A stretch of DNA of 64,000 nt from Yeosuana sp043876835 (GTDB lineage: Bacteria; Bacteroidota; Bacteroidia; Flavobacteriales; Flavobacteriaceae): assembly GCF_043876835.1 (NCBI RefSeq), contig NZ_JBAWJZ010000001.1, positions 62,001 through 126,000 of the forward strand, given 5' to 3'. Made by a program: the position numbers and the translations under genes. The notes below the pieces were generated by a model. The model was given only the letters and a program-made list of their open reading frames with translations, searched no databases and was not told the origin of the DNA. Every line of letters begins with the position of its first letter. The stretch's first letter is position 1. This document shows, in pieces, positions 1-9,490 of the stretch.

Positions 1-177
1 GATTCTAAACGAAATTGAATTTCCAGCTGTAATTTCTATTGTTGAATTATAAGCTACCGTGTTGCCTCCAATAATTTCAACTTGTATGTCGCTTTGCGAA
101 AAGCCAATAAAGTTAAAGAACAAAAAAATTAAGGCATAAACAATCTTAATAGAGGTTGAAAGGAATAGATGCTTCAT
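1..177 (-). CDS. Secreted protein, N-terminal part only (cut by window edge)
   Basis: An open frame starts at the ATG at 177 on the minus strand and runs off the left edge, giving about 59 residues. It begins MKHLFLSTSIKI, followed by a hydrophobic stretch and a GFSQ-type cleavage region typical of flavobacterial Sec signal peptides. The mature start reads SDIQVEIIGG and then a beta-rich NTVAYNSTIEIT segment. This loosely resembles the start of extracellular choice-of-anchor/Ig-like proteins, but too little is present to name a family. That it is exported is well supported; the function is unknown. Confidence 0.55.
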   Translation of the reverse strand, partial: MKHLFLSTSIKIVYALIFLFFNFIGFSQSDIQVEIIGGNTVAYNSTIEITAGNSISFRI

Positions 178-455
178 TTATAGAGAGTATTTAAAACAAT
201 TTACCCTCCAAATGTAATATAATATTTTAAATAATCACGATAAAGTGCAAAAAAAATCGATTAAATGTATTTTTTTACATTATTTTTCTTTATTTAATTA
301 AATTATCCCTGTTAAAAACAAAAAACTAATAACAGAGTTGTTCAATTTTAACGATTTTAAATAAATTATTCTTTATTAGCTACTTAGTAAGAAATATTTT
401 GTAAACTTTTTTTCATCTTACATAAAAGTAAGCAATTTAAAATGTTATGAAAAAA

Positions 456-1706
456 TTATCTAAATCTCATATCCCAAGATAATGACAGAGAATAAATCCA
501 AAAATAAGCACCTGGATCAAAGCTGATTTCTTGATGTGACACTCCTGTTTGGATACCCCATGCATTTTTGTTATTTTTAGTAGTAAAATAATACCCGAAA
601 TTTAGTTTTTGTGATTTTAGTTTAACAATAGCATTTTCTTTACCTTCAAACTCAAACCTATATGTTTCTGGAGAAAATCCAATTCCGGCATCAATACTAA
701 AATAATTTTCCGAGTCACTTCTATATGTTCTATAAACTAGAGTTCCTGATTTACTTGAGCCAGAATCACTTGGTGTTATATACGTACGAAATGACCAAAA
801 ATTATTTCCTGTATACCAGCCTAAAGAACCTGTATAAATGGTTGTTGTAGAACTATATTTTAAAGCTCTGAACCCTGTTGAAACTTCAAGACCAAAAGGT
901 AAAGACTTATATAATTCTGCACCATACCTCATATCAGGATACAAAAATGTATTGGCTAACCCAAAATTGGCATAGGCATACAAACCTTTCGTAATTCTAG
1001 GATAAAGGTCAACCTCAAATTGCACTCCTGTAGAATTAAATCTGTTACTTATATTGACTTTAGTATGAAAACTACCAAATTTTGTTCGTCTACTATACTT
1101 AATCAAATAATATTGCATAGGATCAAACACTTCTGAATAAATATCAACGGATGCTTTAAATCCAATGTCATTCTGCCTTAAATCTTTTAAAAGACTTTCT
1201 TTAAACGATAAGGCATTTTCATGGTTGGGATTGGATTTCAAAATAGTCTCTAATGTTAACAAAGCTTCTTCCTTGTTGTTTGATTTCTCTTCTGCACTAG
1301 CTCTTAAATAAAGTATCTCAGCATCATTTGGAAAACTTTTCAGTGCCTTATTTACCAATTCCAAAGCACTATATGGTTCTTCACTATACATTTCATTTTT
1401 AATAGCTGCCTCCCAAGTATCAAGTCTATCAGGATCGTTTCTTAATACTTTCTCAAATTCTTTTTTGGCTTTTTTATAGTCGCCATCCCAAGAATATGTG
1501 CTTGCTAAAAAAGATCGAATATCATTATAATTAGGATATTTTGTAAGTATTGATAGCAACGTATCCTGTGCTTGTTTACGCTTCCCATTAAAAGCTAATT
1601 CTCTAGCAACTTCAAAGGCTCTATCAGGATCACCCTTAAAAGTTATTTGCTGTCCGTAGGAGCAAAAGCTTAATAAAAAAATAATTATGTAGATATGTTT
1701 TTCCAT
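456..1706 (-). CDS. YaiO-like outer-membrane beta-barrel protein with N-terminal TPRs
   Basis: 416 aa. A signal peptide (residues 1-19, ending CSYGQQ) precedes TPR-like helices at about 25-180 (motifs PNYNDIRSFLASTYSWDGDY and PNDAEILYLRASAEE). The C-terminal half (about 185-416) is an alternating aromatic beta-strand pattern ending in SLSWDMRFR, a terminal-strand signature of an outer-membrane barrel. TPR plus a C-terminal barrel is the architecture of YaiO-family proteins, often found next to GT2 polysaccharide synthases. It is the last gene of the cluster, 14 bp downstream of the TPR-sulfatase, whose C-terminal TPR is visibly related. The inferred role is export or docking of the cluster's glycopolymer at the outer membrane. 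Confidence 0.75.
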   Translation of the reverse strand: MEKHIYIIIFLLSFCSYGQQITFKGDPDRAFEVARELAFNGKRKQAQDTLLSILTKYPNYNDIRSFLASTYSWDGDYKKAKKEFEKVLRNDPDRLDTWEAAIKNEMYSEEPYSALELVNKALKSFPNDAEILYLRASAEEKSNNKEEALLTLETILKSNPNHENALSFKESLLKDLRQNDIGFKASVDIYSEVFDPMQYYLIKYSRRTKFGSFHTKVNISNRFNSTGVQFEVDLYPRITKGLYAYANFGLANTFLYPDMRYGAELYKSLPFGLEVSTGFRALKYSSTTTIYTGSLGWYTGNNFWSFRTYITPSDSGSSKSGTLVYRTYRSDSENYFSIDAGIGFSPETYRFEFEGKENAIVKLKSQKLNFGYYFTTKNNKNAWGIQTGVSHQEISFDPGAYFWIYSLSLSWDMRFR

Positions 1707-1720
1707 CTTATTGGGTAACT

Positions 1721-4144
1721 TTAATTTAAAGTATTTTTAAATGTTACATATTCTTTTTTATCTGGATATATTTTAATGATACTATCCATAATTTGATTGG
1801 CTTTAACCACCTTTTTCATGCGCTCATAGGCTTTTGCCATTTTGAATCCCAACACTGGATCTTGGATACCATTTGCCAACCCTTTTTTAAATGCTTGTTC
1901 AGATTTTTCTTCTTGATTTGACCACCAATACAAATCCAACAATGCCAAATAACTGTCATAGTAATATGGTGATCTTTTAATAACATTAAGGAGCTCAGTT
2001 TCAGCATTTATATAGTCACCTTCCCAAGCTAATGTTCTTCCTTTTAAAGTACGGGCATCTGAGTGATTTGGTAATTCATTTAAAATATAATCACAAAGAA
2101 GTCTTGCTATTTTATAGTCTTTTTTAAATGCCTCTTCCCTTGCTATTTGAAAAGATTGATCAAAGTTTAATCCTTCTATTAGCTTATTAATTGTTTCTTG
2201 TTGGGTTTCTGAAAACTCTACTTTTGGCTTAATGTAGATGTTTAATGAGTCTGGGTAAATCTTATTCCTTTGGGTTACATAAGCATTAAGCCTTTTGAAT
2301 TTCAATAAAGAATCTGCCATGATTTCTTTAAGTTCGTCTTCCTTTACCTTATAGGTGCCAAAATTCTCATTTATCTTATACAGTTCTCCATCAGAATACA
2401 AATAATCTTTAAACATAAAATCACTTATACTGCCTTTATAACGCATTAAGGGTATTTTATGGATATTTCTAAATTGTCTTACTGTATCAAGCCCCTCTCC
2501 CATCCAAGCTATTTCTTCAAGCTTATTAAACTTGTAATTGTTCATTAAAAATGCCAATAAACTTGGGGTTATATCCCAATGTGATGACACAGACTTAAAT
2601 GTTTCAGGTTTTTTCAACATGGGGCTGAAAATATACAATGGCACATGATACCTACACAACTTATCTTTTTGAGCTATAGGTATAAGCCTATGATCTCCTG
2701 TTATTATAAATATGGTATTATTGTATTCTTTACGCTTAGCATAGGCGTTCATAAAATCTTTAATAGAATTATCTGTATAATTTAAGCTTGCATAAATACT
2801 TTTGTTAGCTAAAATATCTTCTTTTGAAATATCAAATTTTTGATTTGAGTTTAATAAACTGTCTACCTTGGCTTCGTATTGTTCTTTTTCTGGAAACGTG
2901 AATGGTTCATGATTGGTAAGTGTCATTATAATATCCAATCTTGGTTCTTTTTTGTTATCTAAAGTAGATAATGTTTTTTTGAAAATTTCAGCATCAGGAT
3001 ATCCCCAAGAGAAACCTCCTGAATTAGCTTCCGTTTTAGTATATTCTGAACCATACTTATTTTCATCAATGACATCATCAATATCGTTATATTCTAAAAA
3101 ATTGATTTTTTTATCAAAACTTGATTGGTCTCCAGAATAATATGATGTAGTATATCCATTGGCTTTTAACACACTAATTAGGGATACATAAGATGGTGTT
3201 TTTGATAGCTCTAGAAAGCCTGTTTCTCCAAAGGGTAACGAGGCTAATAATGATGGTAAAACTCCAAAGGTTCTTCCTGCCGAACTCACAAAATTTTTCC
3301 AATACAACGATTTTGAAATCAACGAATCCAGATAAGGTGTAAAACCACTATAGGCTTCATCACCAATAAATTCACTACCTAAACCTTCTACTATTACTAT
3401 AACTACATTTGGTTTTTCTTCATTTATATTAAAAAATGGCGCCAACACATCGTGTGAATCACTAAATGGTTTCATCAATGGAAAATCTTCTCTGTTGAAC
3501 AGATTGTCTCCATATAGATTGTTTTTCTCAGATTGAAATTTAATAATATCCTCAGCTAAATAAGCTAATTTATTTTGTTGTTCAATTTCAGAAACTCGTG
3601 AAACAATTAATTTTAAACTTCCTAATAGCAGTACAAAAACCACCCAAACCCCGATTAGCATTCTTCCGTTTACATTTTTTTTAATGATTGAATAGGAAAC
3701 AAAGAACAACAAAGGAAACACAATAAATGGTAAAAAATAAAGAGCCGAAAAAGACTCTGATGCCATTATAGTTCTATAAATATCATTTAAAGAATACCCT
3801 AAAATATCAGACCCAAGATTAACCAAAGTTGTTAAGCTGTATTTAACGAGTGAAAATTGAGCAATAACGATTAACACAAAAAGGATATTAATAACAAGAA
3901 GTGCTCTGCTTTTAAAAAACACATCGAGTAAAAGGTAAAATGGAAATAACAATAATCCTATTATCAAACCAGCCCAGAAATCATTAATACATTTATATAA
4001 AATAGATAATCCAATGTTGGAAATAATAACCCCTGAAGTTTGCGAAAGAATAATATCAAAAATACTTATGCACCAAAAGACACAAATTAAAGCTAATGTT
4101 AAATAAGCATATTGATAACTATTATTATGTAACTTAAATCTCAT
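1721..4144 (-). CDS. LtaS-like membrane sulfatase/phosphotransferase with C-terminal TPRs
   Basis: 807 aa. Four to five membrane segments lie within residues 10-185. A periplasmic sulfatase/alkaline-phosphatase-fold domain covers about 245-560. It has the metal-site Glu in VEGLGSEF (E253), a likely Thr nucleophile in SAGRTFG (T292), and LTNHEPF and TGDHR metal motifs. This matches the LtaS/phosphoethanolamine-transferase branch, which uses Thr, rather than Cys-type sulfatases. Residues from about 650 to 807 are TPRs resembling those of the downstream YaiO-like protein. The neighbours are a GT2 synthase 25 bp upstream and the YaiO-like gene. The inferred job is adding a phospho-group such as phosphoglycerol or phosphoethanolamine to the polymer in the periplasm. 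The donor cannot be read from sequence. Confidence 0.75.
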   Translation of the reverse strand: MRFKLHNNSYQYAYLTLALICVFWCISIFDIILSQTSGVIISNIGLSILYKCINDFWAGLIIGLLLFPFYLLLDVFFKSRALLVINILFVLIVIAQFSLVKYSLTTLVNLGSDILGYSLNDIYRTIMASESFSALYFLPFIVFPLLFFVSYSIIKKNVNGRMLIGVWVVFVLLLGSLKLIVSRVSEIEQQNKLAYLAEDIIKFQSEKNNLYGDNLFNREDFPLMKPFSDSHDVLAPFFNINEEKPNVVIVIVEGLGSEFIGDEAYSGFTPYLDSLISKSLYWKNFVSSAGRTFGVLPSLLASLPFGETGFLELSKTPSYVSLISVLKANGYTTSYYSGDQSSFDKKINFLEYNDIDDVIDENKYGSEYTKTEANSGGFSWGYPDAEIFKKTLSTLDNKKEPRLDIIMTLTNHEPFTFPEKEQYEAKVDSLLNSNQKFDISKEDILANKSIYASLNYTDNSIKDFMNAYAKRKEYNNTIFIITGDHRLIPIAQKDKLCRYHVPLYIFSPMLKKPETFKSVSSHWDITPSLLAFLMNNYKFNKLEEIAWMGEGLDTVRQFRNIHKIPLMRYKGSISDFMFKDYLYSDGELYKINENFGTYKVKEDELKEIMADSLLKFKRLNAYVTQRNKIYPDSLNIYIKPKVEFSETQQETINKLIEGLNFDQSFQIAREEAFKKDYKIARLLCDYILNELPNHSDARTLKGRTLAWEGDYINAETELLNVIKRSPYYYDSYLALLDLYWWSNQEEKSEQAFKKGLANGIQDPVLGFKMAKAYERMKKVVKANQIMDSIIKIYPDKKEYVTFKNTLN

Positions 4145-4169
4145 TTAAAATAATTTATACACTTAAAAA

Positions 4170-5600
4170 TCATACTGTTGTTAGTCCTTTTCTAACCATA
4201 TCTCCCCATTTCTTATTCTTATTGAAATAATAGTCAATATTTCCTCTAATCGCCGCATACAAAATAAATGGGTGCAATACAAATGGCTCTATGGCACTTA
4301 ATAAAATTAGCTTATAGCCAGTTCCCTTCTTTTTATATTGATGAAATGTTAACTCTTCAGAATATAATGCGGTAATAGAAAACAATACAGAAAATAAATA
4401 GGCTAGAATAAAAAATGATAAGGCATATTCCCAACGCACCTCTCTTAAAACCATTAAAATTATAAAATACAGTAACCCTACAGTTTCAATAATTGGAGCT
4501 AAGCGTTCAAAAATCAGCCAATACGGATAACTTAACGTGCCAAACCAACCGTATTTTGGGTTAAATCCTATCTTTCTATGTTTTCTTAAAGTTTCAATAG
4601 TTCCTCGTGTCCACCGGTTTCGTTGAGAAATAAATATTTTATAGTTTTCGGGTGCTTCTGTCCAGCACAATGGATCCGGAATATATGAGACTTTATATTT
4701 TTCTCCCTTTTCTTCCATATACCGACGCATTCGGACAATGATTTCCATATCTTCTCCAACCGTGTTAGTGTCATATCCTCCAACAGCAATAGCTATTTCT
4801 TTATCAAAAATCCCAAAGGCACCAGAAATTACCAAAAGGCCATTTAACCTACTCCATGCCATACGTCCAAGTAAAAAAGCCCTTAAATATTCTAAAATTT
4901 GAGATTGTACCAGCAGGTTTTTTGGCAGATTAACATCTATAAGTTTTCCTCCTTTTATTTCACATGAATTTGCAATTCTAATAACACCACCCGTTGCGAT
5001 AACTTTTGAGCTTGTAACTTCCAAAAATGGTTTAATCATCTTTTGAAGTGCATCTTCAAGTAGCAAACAATCAACATCAATACATGCTACATATTTGTTA
5101 GTGCTAATATTAAGCCCCATGTTTAAGGCATCTGCTTTCCCACCGTTTTCTTTATCAACCACCATCAATTTTTCAAAGGCCGGATTTTTAGATTTAAAAA
5201 TCCCAGCTCTCAAAGGCTTTGTTTTTATTTTTTCGTTTATAATGTAGTCTTCCCTCTCTAGATCATAGGCTTCAATAAGAAGCTCTAAACTGTTATCTTT
5301 ACTACCATCATTTACAATGATTACATTATAATTTACATAATGATTTGATAATAAGGATCTTACATTTTCAACCACGTTCAAACTTTCATTATAAGCAGGT
5401 GCTATGATAGTTATTGAGGGCGACATGGTTGATGATAAAATATCCTTGTAATTAACAAAGCTCTTCTTTTTTATATACTCAATAGTTTCCTTTCCAGAAA
5501 TCACTGATAAAATAATATATGATAGAATTGCCGCAAAAGCATACCCAAAAAATATGTAATGCAATATTTGTAATATGATATCAACTGAACTAGTATTCAT
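4170..5600 (-). CDS. Processive GT2 membrane glycosyltransferase (PgaC/cellulose-synthase-like)
   Basis: 476 aa. One N-terminal membrane helix (about 8-34) is followed by a GT2 domain. Motifs in order are PAYNES (68-73), VNDGS with D98, DVD (175-177), GED (282-284) and QRNRW (326-330). D, DxD, ED and QxxRW together define processive beta-glycan synthases. Several C-terminal membrane helices follow (about 360-460). It starts one base after the stop of the HEAT gene, so the two are surely co-transcribed. It is predicted to polymerise and translocate a beta-linked polysaccharide across the inner membrane. The sugar (GlcNAc, Glc or other) is not determinable. No PilZ domain is visible, so control may instead come through the HEAT and phosphorelay genes upstream. 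Confidence 0.85.
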   Translation of the reverse strand: MNTSSVDIILQILHYIFFGYAFAAILSYIILSVISGKETIEYIKKKSFVNYKDILSSTMSPSITIIAPAYNESLNVVENVRSLLSNHYVNYNVIIVNDGSKDNSLELLIEAYDLEREDYIINEKIKTKPLRAGIFKSKNPAFEKLMVVDKENGGKADALNMGLNISTNKYVACIDVDCLLLEDALQKMIKPFLEVTSSKVIATGGVIRIANSCEIKGGKLIDVNLPKNLLVQSQILEYLRAFLLGRMAWSRLNGLLVISGAFGIFDKEIAIAVGGYDTNTVGEDMEIIVRMRRYMEEKGEKYKVSYIPDPLCWTEAPENYKIFISQRNRWTRGTIETLRKHRKIGFNPKYGWFGTLSYPYWLIFERLAPIIETVGLLYFIILMVLREVRWEYALSFFILAYLFSVLFSITALYSEELTFHQYKKKGTGYKLILLSAIEPFVLHPFILYAAIRGNIDYYFNKNKKWGDMVRKGLTTV

Positions 5601-5601
5601 T

Positions 5602-6705
5602 TTATAAGACGTTTATCGATTTAATCATTGCGGGACTTTTCTCTTCTTCAGACAATTTTGTTAGTCCCATATATTTATCAATATTAATTTCTTTTAATAT
5701 TTTAAGTGCTAATAATTGAATTTCAAAATTCTTATGAAATAAGTGAGCTTCCACAAAAGGTTCGTCGTCTGGCACTACTAATTTCTCCAATAATTCAAAG
5801 AAGCTAATTTGCTCTTCTAAACTCAAATTTCTAAAATTAGCCTTAAGCATTTCTTTGGCTTCTATACCGTATAAATGTGACAATACATCAATGGCATTTA
5901 CCCTTACTTCTTTATTTGCATGAGACAACAATTCCATTAAGGTTCCTTTAACTTCAAACTGATTATATATTTGTGCCAGTTTAAGTGCGAACAACACAAC
6001 AGAATCGTTTTTTGATTTTAACCATGGGCGGATATCACATATTTCTTGATTATCAAACTTTTGTAATGTTTCCAGTAACTGTATTTGAATCCATTCGGAA
6101 AGAATTGTCTTCAACTCATCTAAAAAAGAAAGTCCCTCAAATAGAAATAAATTAACCATATAAATATGGGTTTCATTTCTCACCTCACTCCTAGGATGAT
6201 TGATAAATGGTGCTATCTTATGGCTTGCTTCATCTATTCCAAAACGCCTTAATTCTCCAATTCCTTTAGCTATAACATTCCATTTTTTACTCTTTAGTCT
6301 CTCAAAAGCATAATTAACAAGACCTATTTCATTATAAAATATTTTAATGGAGTCAGACATTTCACCAGAAACTTCATTCATTAACTCATATAAAACCGAA
6401 ACAATTATTTTTCGTCTTGCTTTCGTTTTTATGGAGGCTTTTAATTGATTTATGATTTCATTTTGTGGATTTGTTAATGTTTCCGTTTCATCACCTGAGT
6501 ATAAATATTGCACCAAAAGTGCTTCATATTCTCTTTTAAACTTTATGTCCTCTGTGTGTTTACTCCTTAAGGTTAAGCGAATTAATTTAAGGTATATAAT
6601 GAGTATAAGTATAATAGAACTTAATACACCTATTAAAACCCATACTAATTTAATTAGCAATGGAAAACTATTGTAATACTCATAGATATTCTGGTAATCA
6701 ATCAT
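5602..6705 (-). CDS. Membrane-anchored HEAT-repeat protein
   Basis: 367 aa. One strong transmembrane segment near the N-terminus (about 15-42) is followed by a cytoplasmic helical domain. Its HEAT-type repeats include the HPRSEVRNE and HANKEVRVNAIDVLSHLYG helices. There are no catalytic motifs. It lies between the phosphorelay genes and the GT2 synthase, one base from the latter. HEAT proteins are protein-protein scaffolds, so it is inferred to connect the response regulator to the synthase or to assemble the synthase complex. Confidence 0.7.
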   Translation of the reverse strand: MIDYQNIYEYYNSFPLLIKLVWVLIGVLSSIILILIIYLKLIRLTLRSKHTEDIKFKREYEALLVQYLYSGDETETLTNPQNEIINQLKASIKTKARRKIIVSVLYELMNEVSGEMSDSIKIFYNEIGLVNYAFERLKSKKWNVIAKGIGELRRFGIDEASHKIAPFINHPRSEVRNETHIYMVNLFLFEGLSFLDELKTILSEWIQIQLLETLQKFDNQEICDIRPWLKSKNDSVVLFALKLAQIYNQFEVKGTLMELLSHANKEVRVNAIDVLSHLYGIEAKEMLKANFRNLSLEEQISFFELLEKLVVPDDEPFVEAHLFHKNFEIQLLALKILKEINIDKYMGLTKLSEEEKSPAMIKSINVL

Positions 6706-6741
6706 TGGGGCAAAATTAATTTCAGATTAAAATTTGTTCAG

Positions 6742-7110
6742 TTACATATTCAATAATCGTTTTACTCGTATAACCAACTCATTAGGACTAAAGGGTTTTC
6801 CCATAAAATCATTGGCTCCTAAATTAAAAGCCTTCAGCACCATTTCTTCTTGTCCTGCCGAAGAAAATACAATAATTGGTGTTTTTAATTCTAACTTATT
6901 TCTAACATGACTGATCACTTCAAGCCCACTTATAAAAGGCATCATTACATCGGTTAAAATCAAATCCGGTATTTGATTTTCAATAAGCTCGACAGCTTCT
7001 TTACCGTCGGTGGCCATAAACAACTCATAACCGTCCTTTTCAAGCCTAAACTTCAACAGTAATGAAAGGGTGGTATTATCTTCAGCTAAGACAATTTTCT
7101 TTTTACTCAT
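6742..7110 (-). CDS. Single-domain response regulator (REC only)
   Basis: 122 aa, a stand-alone receiver. The acidic pair is E10-D11 in VLAEDN, the phospho-acceptor is D54 in LTDVMMPF, the switch Ser is in VFSSAG, and the conserved Lys is K105 in GKPFSP. No output domain follows, so it must act by protein contact, as CheY does. Its start overlaps the end of the Hpt gene by 8 bp (translational coupling). With the Hpt protein it forms a phosphorelay fragment without a histidine kinase, placed directly upstream of the polymer genes it probably controls. Confidence 0.9.
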   Translation of the reverse strand: MSKKKIVLAEDNTTLSLLLKFRLEKDGYELFMATDGKEAVELIENQIPDLILTDVMMPFISGLEVISHVRNKLELKTPIIVFSSAGQEEMVLKAFNLGANDFMGKPFSPNELVIRVKRLLNM

Positions 7111-7471
7111 CAGTCATTAATTTAAGTTCAGTTATTAATTCATTTTTTACTTCTTCTAAAATCAATATAGCATAATCAACAAGGCAATCAACCGTTTCTA
7201 AATTAACCTCATTTCTAAAATTAAGATCTAATTCTAAAATGGTTTTCTCTAAACTTGAAATTCCAAACATGAAAATGTTTGGCTTTATTTTGTGAGTGGC
7301 TTGAAACAAAGCTTGCCAATTTTTATGTGGTAACTCTTTATTTAAAATGGAAGTATATTCATCAATAAGCTCGATAAACAGCCCCATAATTTCCTTTAAA
7401 ATGGATTCATCACCAAAAGTATCCTCTTTTAAAGATTGCAAATTGACGTACTGATAATTTACTTCATTCAT
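7103..7471 (-). CDS. Hpt-domain phosphotransfer protein
   Basis: 122 aa from the ATG at 7471. An in-frame ATG at 7537 would add 22 residues that do not resemble the family, so I prefer the inner start. The helical bundle carries the phospho-His motif ATHKIKPN (H60), matching the HxxK pattern of Hpt domains. The overlap with the response-regulator gene indicates the two work as a pair. A sensor kinase must be encoded elsewhere. The Pro after the HKIK motif is unusual, since a Gly or Ser is more common there. Confidence 0.75.
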   Translation of the reverse strand: MNEVNYQYVNLQSLKEDTFGDESILKEIMGLFIELIDEYTSILNKELPHKNWQALFQATHKIKPNIFMFGISSLEKTILELDLNFRNEVNLETVDCLVDYAILILEEVKNELITELKLMTDE

Positions 7472-7623
7472 GCAGCAGTATCCTTGATTTAATTTCAAAA
7501 GTGCTGCAATATAATAAAAATTATCGTTTAAATGCATGTTTTATAGATAAAATGCATGTTTACTTTTTTTTTGTATTCTTTTTCTTATTTTTATTTAATT
7601 ATATTTATTATCCTAATAAAACA

Positions 7624-7670
7624 AAAAGACCGTTCTCTTTTTCTTATAAAGAAAAAGAGAACGGTCTTTT
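7624..7670 (-). terminator. Perfect 20-bp hairpin, intrinsic terminator
   Basis: Arms at 7624-7643 and 7651-7670 are exact reverse complements around a 7-nt loop and end in A/T runs on both sides. It lies just downstream of the 47-aa zinc-ribbon gene on the minus strand and upstream of the Hpt gene, so it separates the two transcription units. It can work in both directions. Confidence 0.85.
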
Positions 7671-7733
7671 AATTTACTAAAGAATAATAAGCTAAAGCTT
7701 ATCAATACTTTTTATAATGTATTCAATTTTAAA

Positions 7734-7877
7734 CTAAGACTTTCCAAGAATTCTGAACATGCCCGTACCACATGTTGGGCATTTACCCTTCATGGCTTTT
7801 CTACCATTTTTCATGGTTACTTCAGCAGCATCCTTAATTTCTTTTTTGTCTTTACATTTTACGCAATATCCTTCCAT
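7734..7877 (-). CDS. Small zinc-ribbon protein (DUF5679-like)
   Basis: 47 aa, translated by hand from the ATG at 7877 to a TAG at 7736-7734. It reads MEGYCVKCKDKKEI, a middle KNGRKAMKG segment, and KCPTCGTGMFRILGKS. The two CxxC pairs (C5/C8 and C33/C36) form a zinc ribbon. Length and sequence match the small DUF5679 proteins common in Bacteroidetes. Function is unknown; nucleic-acid or protein binding is plausible. It is a single-gene unit closed by the strong hairpin at 7624-7670. Confidence 0.8.
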   Translation of the reverse strand: MEGYCVKCKDKKEIKDAAEVTMKNGRKAMKGKCPTCGTGMFRILGKS

Positions 7878-8090
7878 AATTTTTTATCTTTTAGGTTTGG
7901 TTAAACTTTATGGTTATAAATATATGTTTTATTTTAAGTGACAGCAAATAAAAATATAATAAATCGACATAAATCAAAGCTAATTTCTTTAATTCAATCA
8001 TTTTGAGGAAGATTTCCAATAAATATTGAACTATAAAAAGGTTTATGTTTTATTTTTAAAAAAGAAAAAGGAAGTTTTATGGTTGCTTTT

Positions 8091-9485
8091 TTATACCAAT
8101 TTAACCACAGCATCTTCAATTAACGACATAATCTTTCCAGACGGTTTTATATTATAGGTATTAGACAGACTTTCTATTTCCCTTTTAATTGAGCTTGAAA
8201 ATTTAAATTGACTTATGTTTCCTTCCTTAAAGTTTACTAAAGCCAAAAACCATTTAAAATATGGAAAAGTAATATAGTTTTTAAGAGAGCTGCTTTCCTT
8301 TTCAATCAGATTATAACGTTTAATAATTCTTTTAACTTTTGAATATTCCCTTAAATGAAGTAAAGATTCCAGATACGTCCTGAAAAATTTATTCCAATTA
8401 TGCTCAATAATATCTTTTTCGTGTAATGCCAATTGATTTTCAGCAAATTGCTTGGCGTTATTATATTGACTATTATCTATATAGCATTTCATAAGAGATG
8501 AAATGTATAGCGTACGATTAAACTTATTCGACATTTGTCTGGCAAATGGCAATGCTTCTTTAAGCAGAATTAAAGCTCTTTTAGGTTCGCCCAACTTTAA
8601 AAGGTTAAAACAATAATTACTTAAATACATCACATAATCATGTCCTTGATCACTTATAGAAAGTTTACCATAATATAAAGCAAAATCGTATTTATGAAGT
8701 TTCATAAGTATTAACTGCTTGTTTCCATAATAGTTCAGCAGCAATTTTCTTGAATAATATGTTCCATCGATTAAATATTCTTCAAGATCCTTATAATATG
8801 AAAGCACTTCTTCTAAAAGCGAATTTTCTGTTAATGAAATGTATGAAAGAAGAATGAGAGCCTGGTACCTGTTATATCCATCAAGACTTTTATCGGCATA
8901 TAAACGTCTTAGCCAGTTTAACCACTTCATGGAGTTTAAAGAAGTTTTATTAGTGTGATAATCTGTCACAATATCTGAAGCAGATTGTGTCATCCTGTTA
9001 CTTACTTCTTTACACCTTATATAATCGTCGTGATATTGATGGATAAATTGGTTGATTAATTCATAATCATTAAGCCTTACTCTAACCAATAAAAAAACGA
9101 GATAGTTTTTAACTACCTCGTAGAATCTTATAAAATGGTAATGATGTGCAGAGTAATGTTTTATTAACGACAACAATTCATTTTCTTCTTCTGAAGAAAT
9201 AGTGTCTGTCTTTATTCTATTGTCGTAATAATTGAGCCTTTTATAATAACTATCAGTACAATATGAATCCAATTTTGACTGCATCCAATTCATGAGATGG
9301 GAATATTTTCGTTTATTTATTCCTTCGTCAAAATCTTTATTCTCTTCTTGGTTTAAAGTGTTGTGATAAATTCGTTTAAAAACATCGATCCTATCGTCAT
9401 CCTGAAATTGGTTTAATTGATTTAATAATTCAACTTCGTGTGGTAAAAGGGATTCGGTATATTTTATAAACTTCTTTAATTTCAT
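8091..9485 (-). CDS. Unrecognised all-helical protein, TPR-like
   Basis: 464 aa with no signal peptide, membrane segment or catalytic motif. The sequence is almost wholly helical and rich in Tyr, Leu, Lys and Asn. Weak TPR-like pairs lie in the C-terminal half, for example LLKLGEPKRALILLKEALPFA and YIDNSQYNNAKQFAENQLAL. I do not recognise a family. It starts 5 bp downstream of the SDR gene, so the two form an operon. A scaffold or regulatory role is the most that can be inferred. Confidence 0.6.
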   Translation of the reverse strand: MKLKKFIKYTESLLPHEVELLNQLNQFQDDDRIDVFKRIYHNTLNQEENKDFDEGINKRKYSHLMNWMQSKLDSYCTDSYYKRLNYYDNRIKTDTISSEEENELLSLIKHYSAHHYHFIRFYEVVKNYLVFLLVRVRLNDYELINQFIHQYHDDYIRCKEVSNRMTQSASDIVTDYHTNKTSLNSMKWLNWLRRLYADKSLDGYNRYQALILLSYISLTENSLLEEVLSYYKDLEEYLIDGTYYSRKLLLNYYGNKQLILMKLHKYDFALYYGKLSISDQGHDYVMYLSNYCFNLLKLGEPKRALILLKEALPFARQMSNKFNRTLYISSLMKCYIDNSQYNNAKQFAENQLALHEKDIIEHNWNKFFRTYLESLLHLREYSKVKRIIKRYNLIEKESSSLKNYITFPYFKWFLALVNFKEGNISQFKFSSSIKREIESLSNTYNIKPSGKIMSLIEDAVVKLV

Positions 9486-9490
9486 TTTAT

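Noticed and set aside
7974..7987. Possible FNR-like box (TCGAC-ATAA-ATCAA) upstream of the 47-aa zinc-ribbon gene
   Set aside because: Both arms deviate, and the nearest -7-like sequence (TTTATTTG) sits at 32 rather than 33 bp with a key mismatch. Too weak to include.
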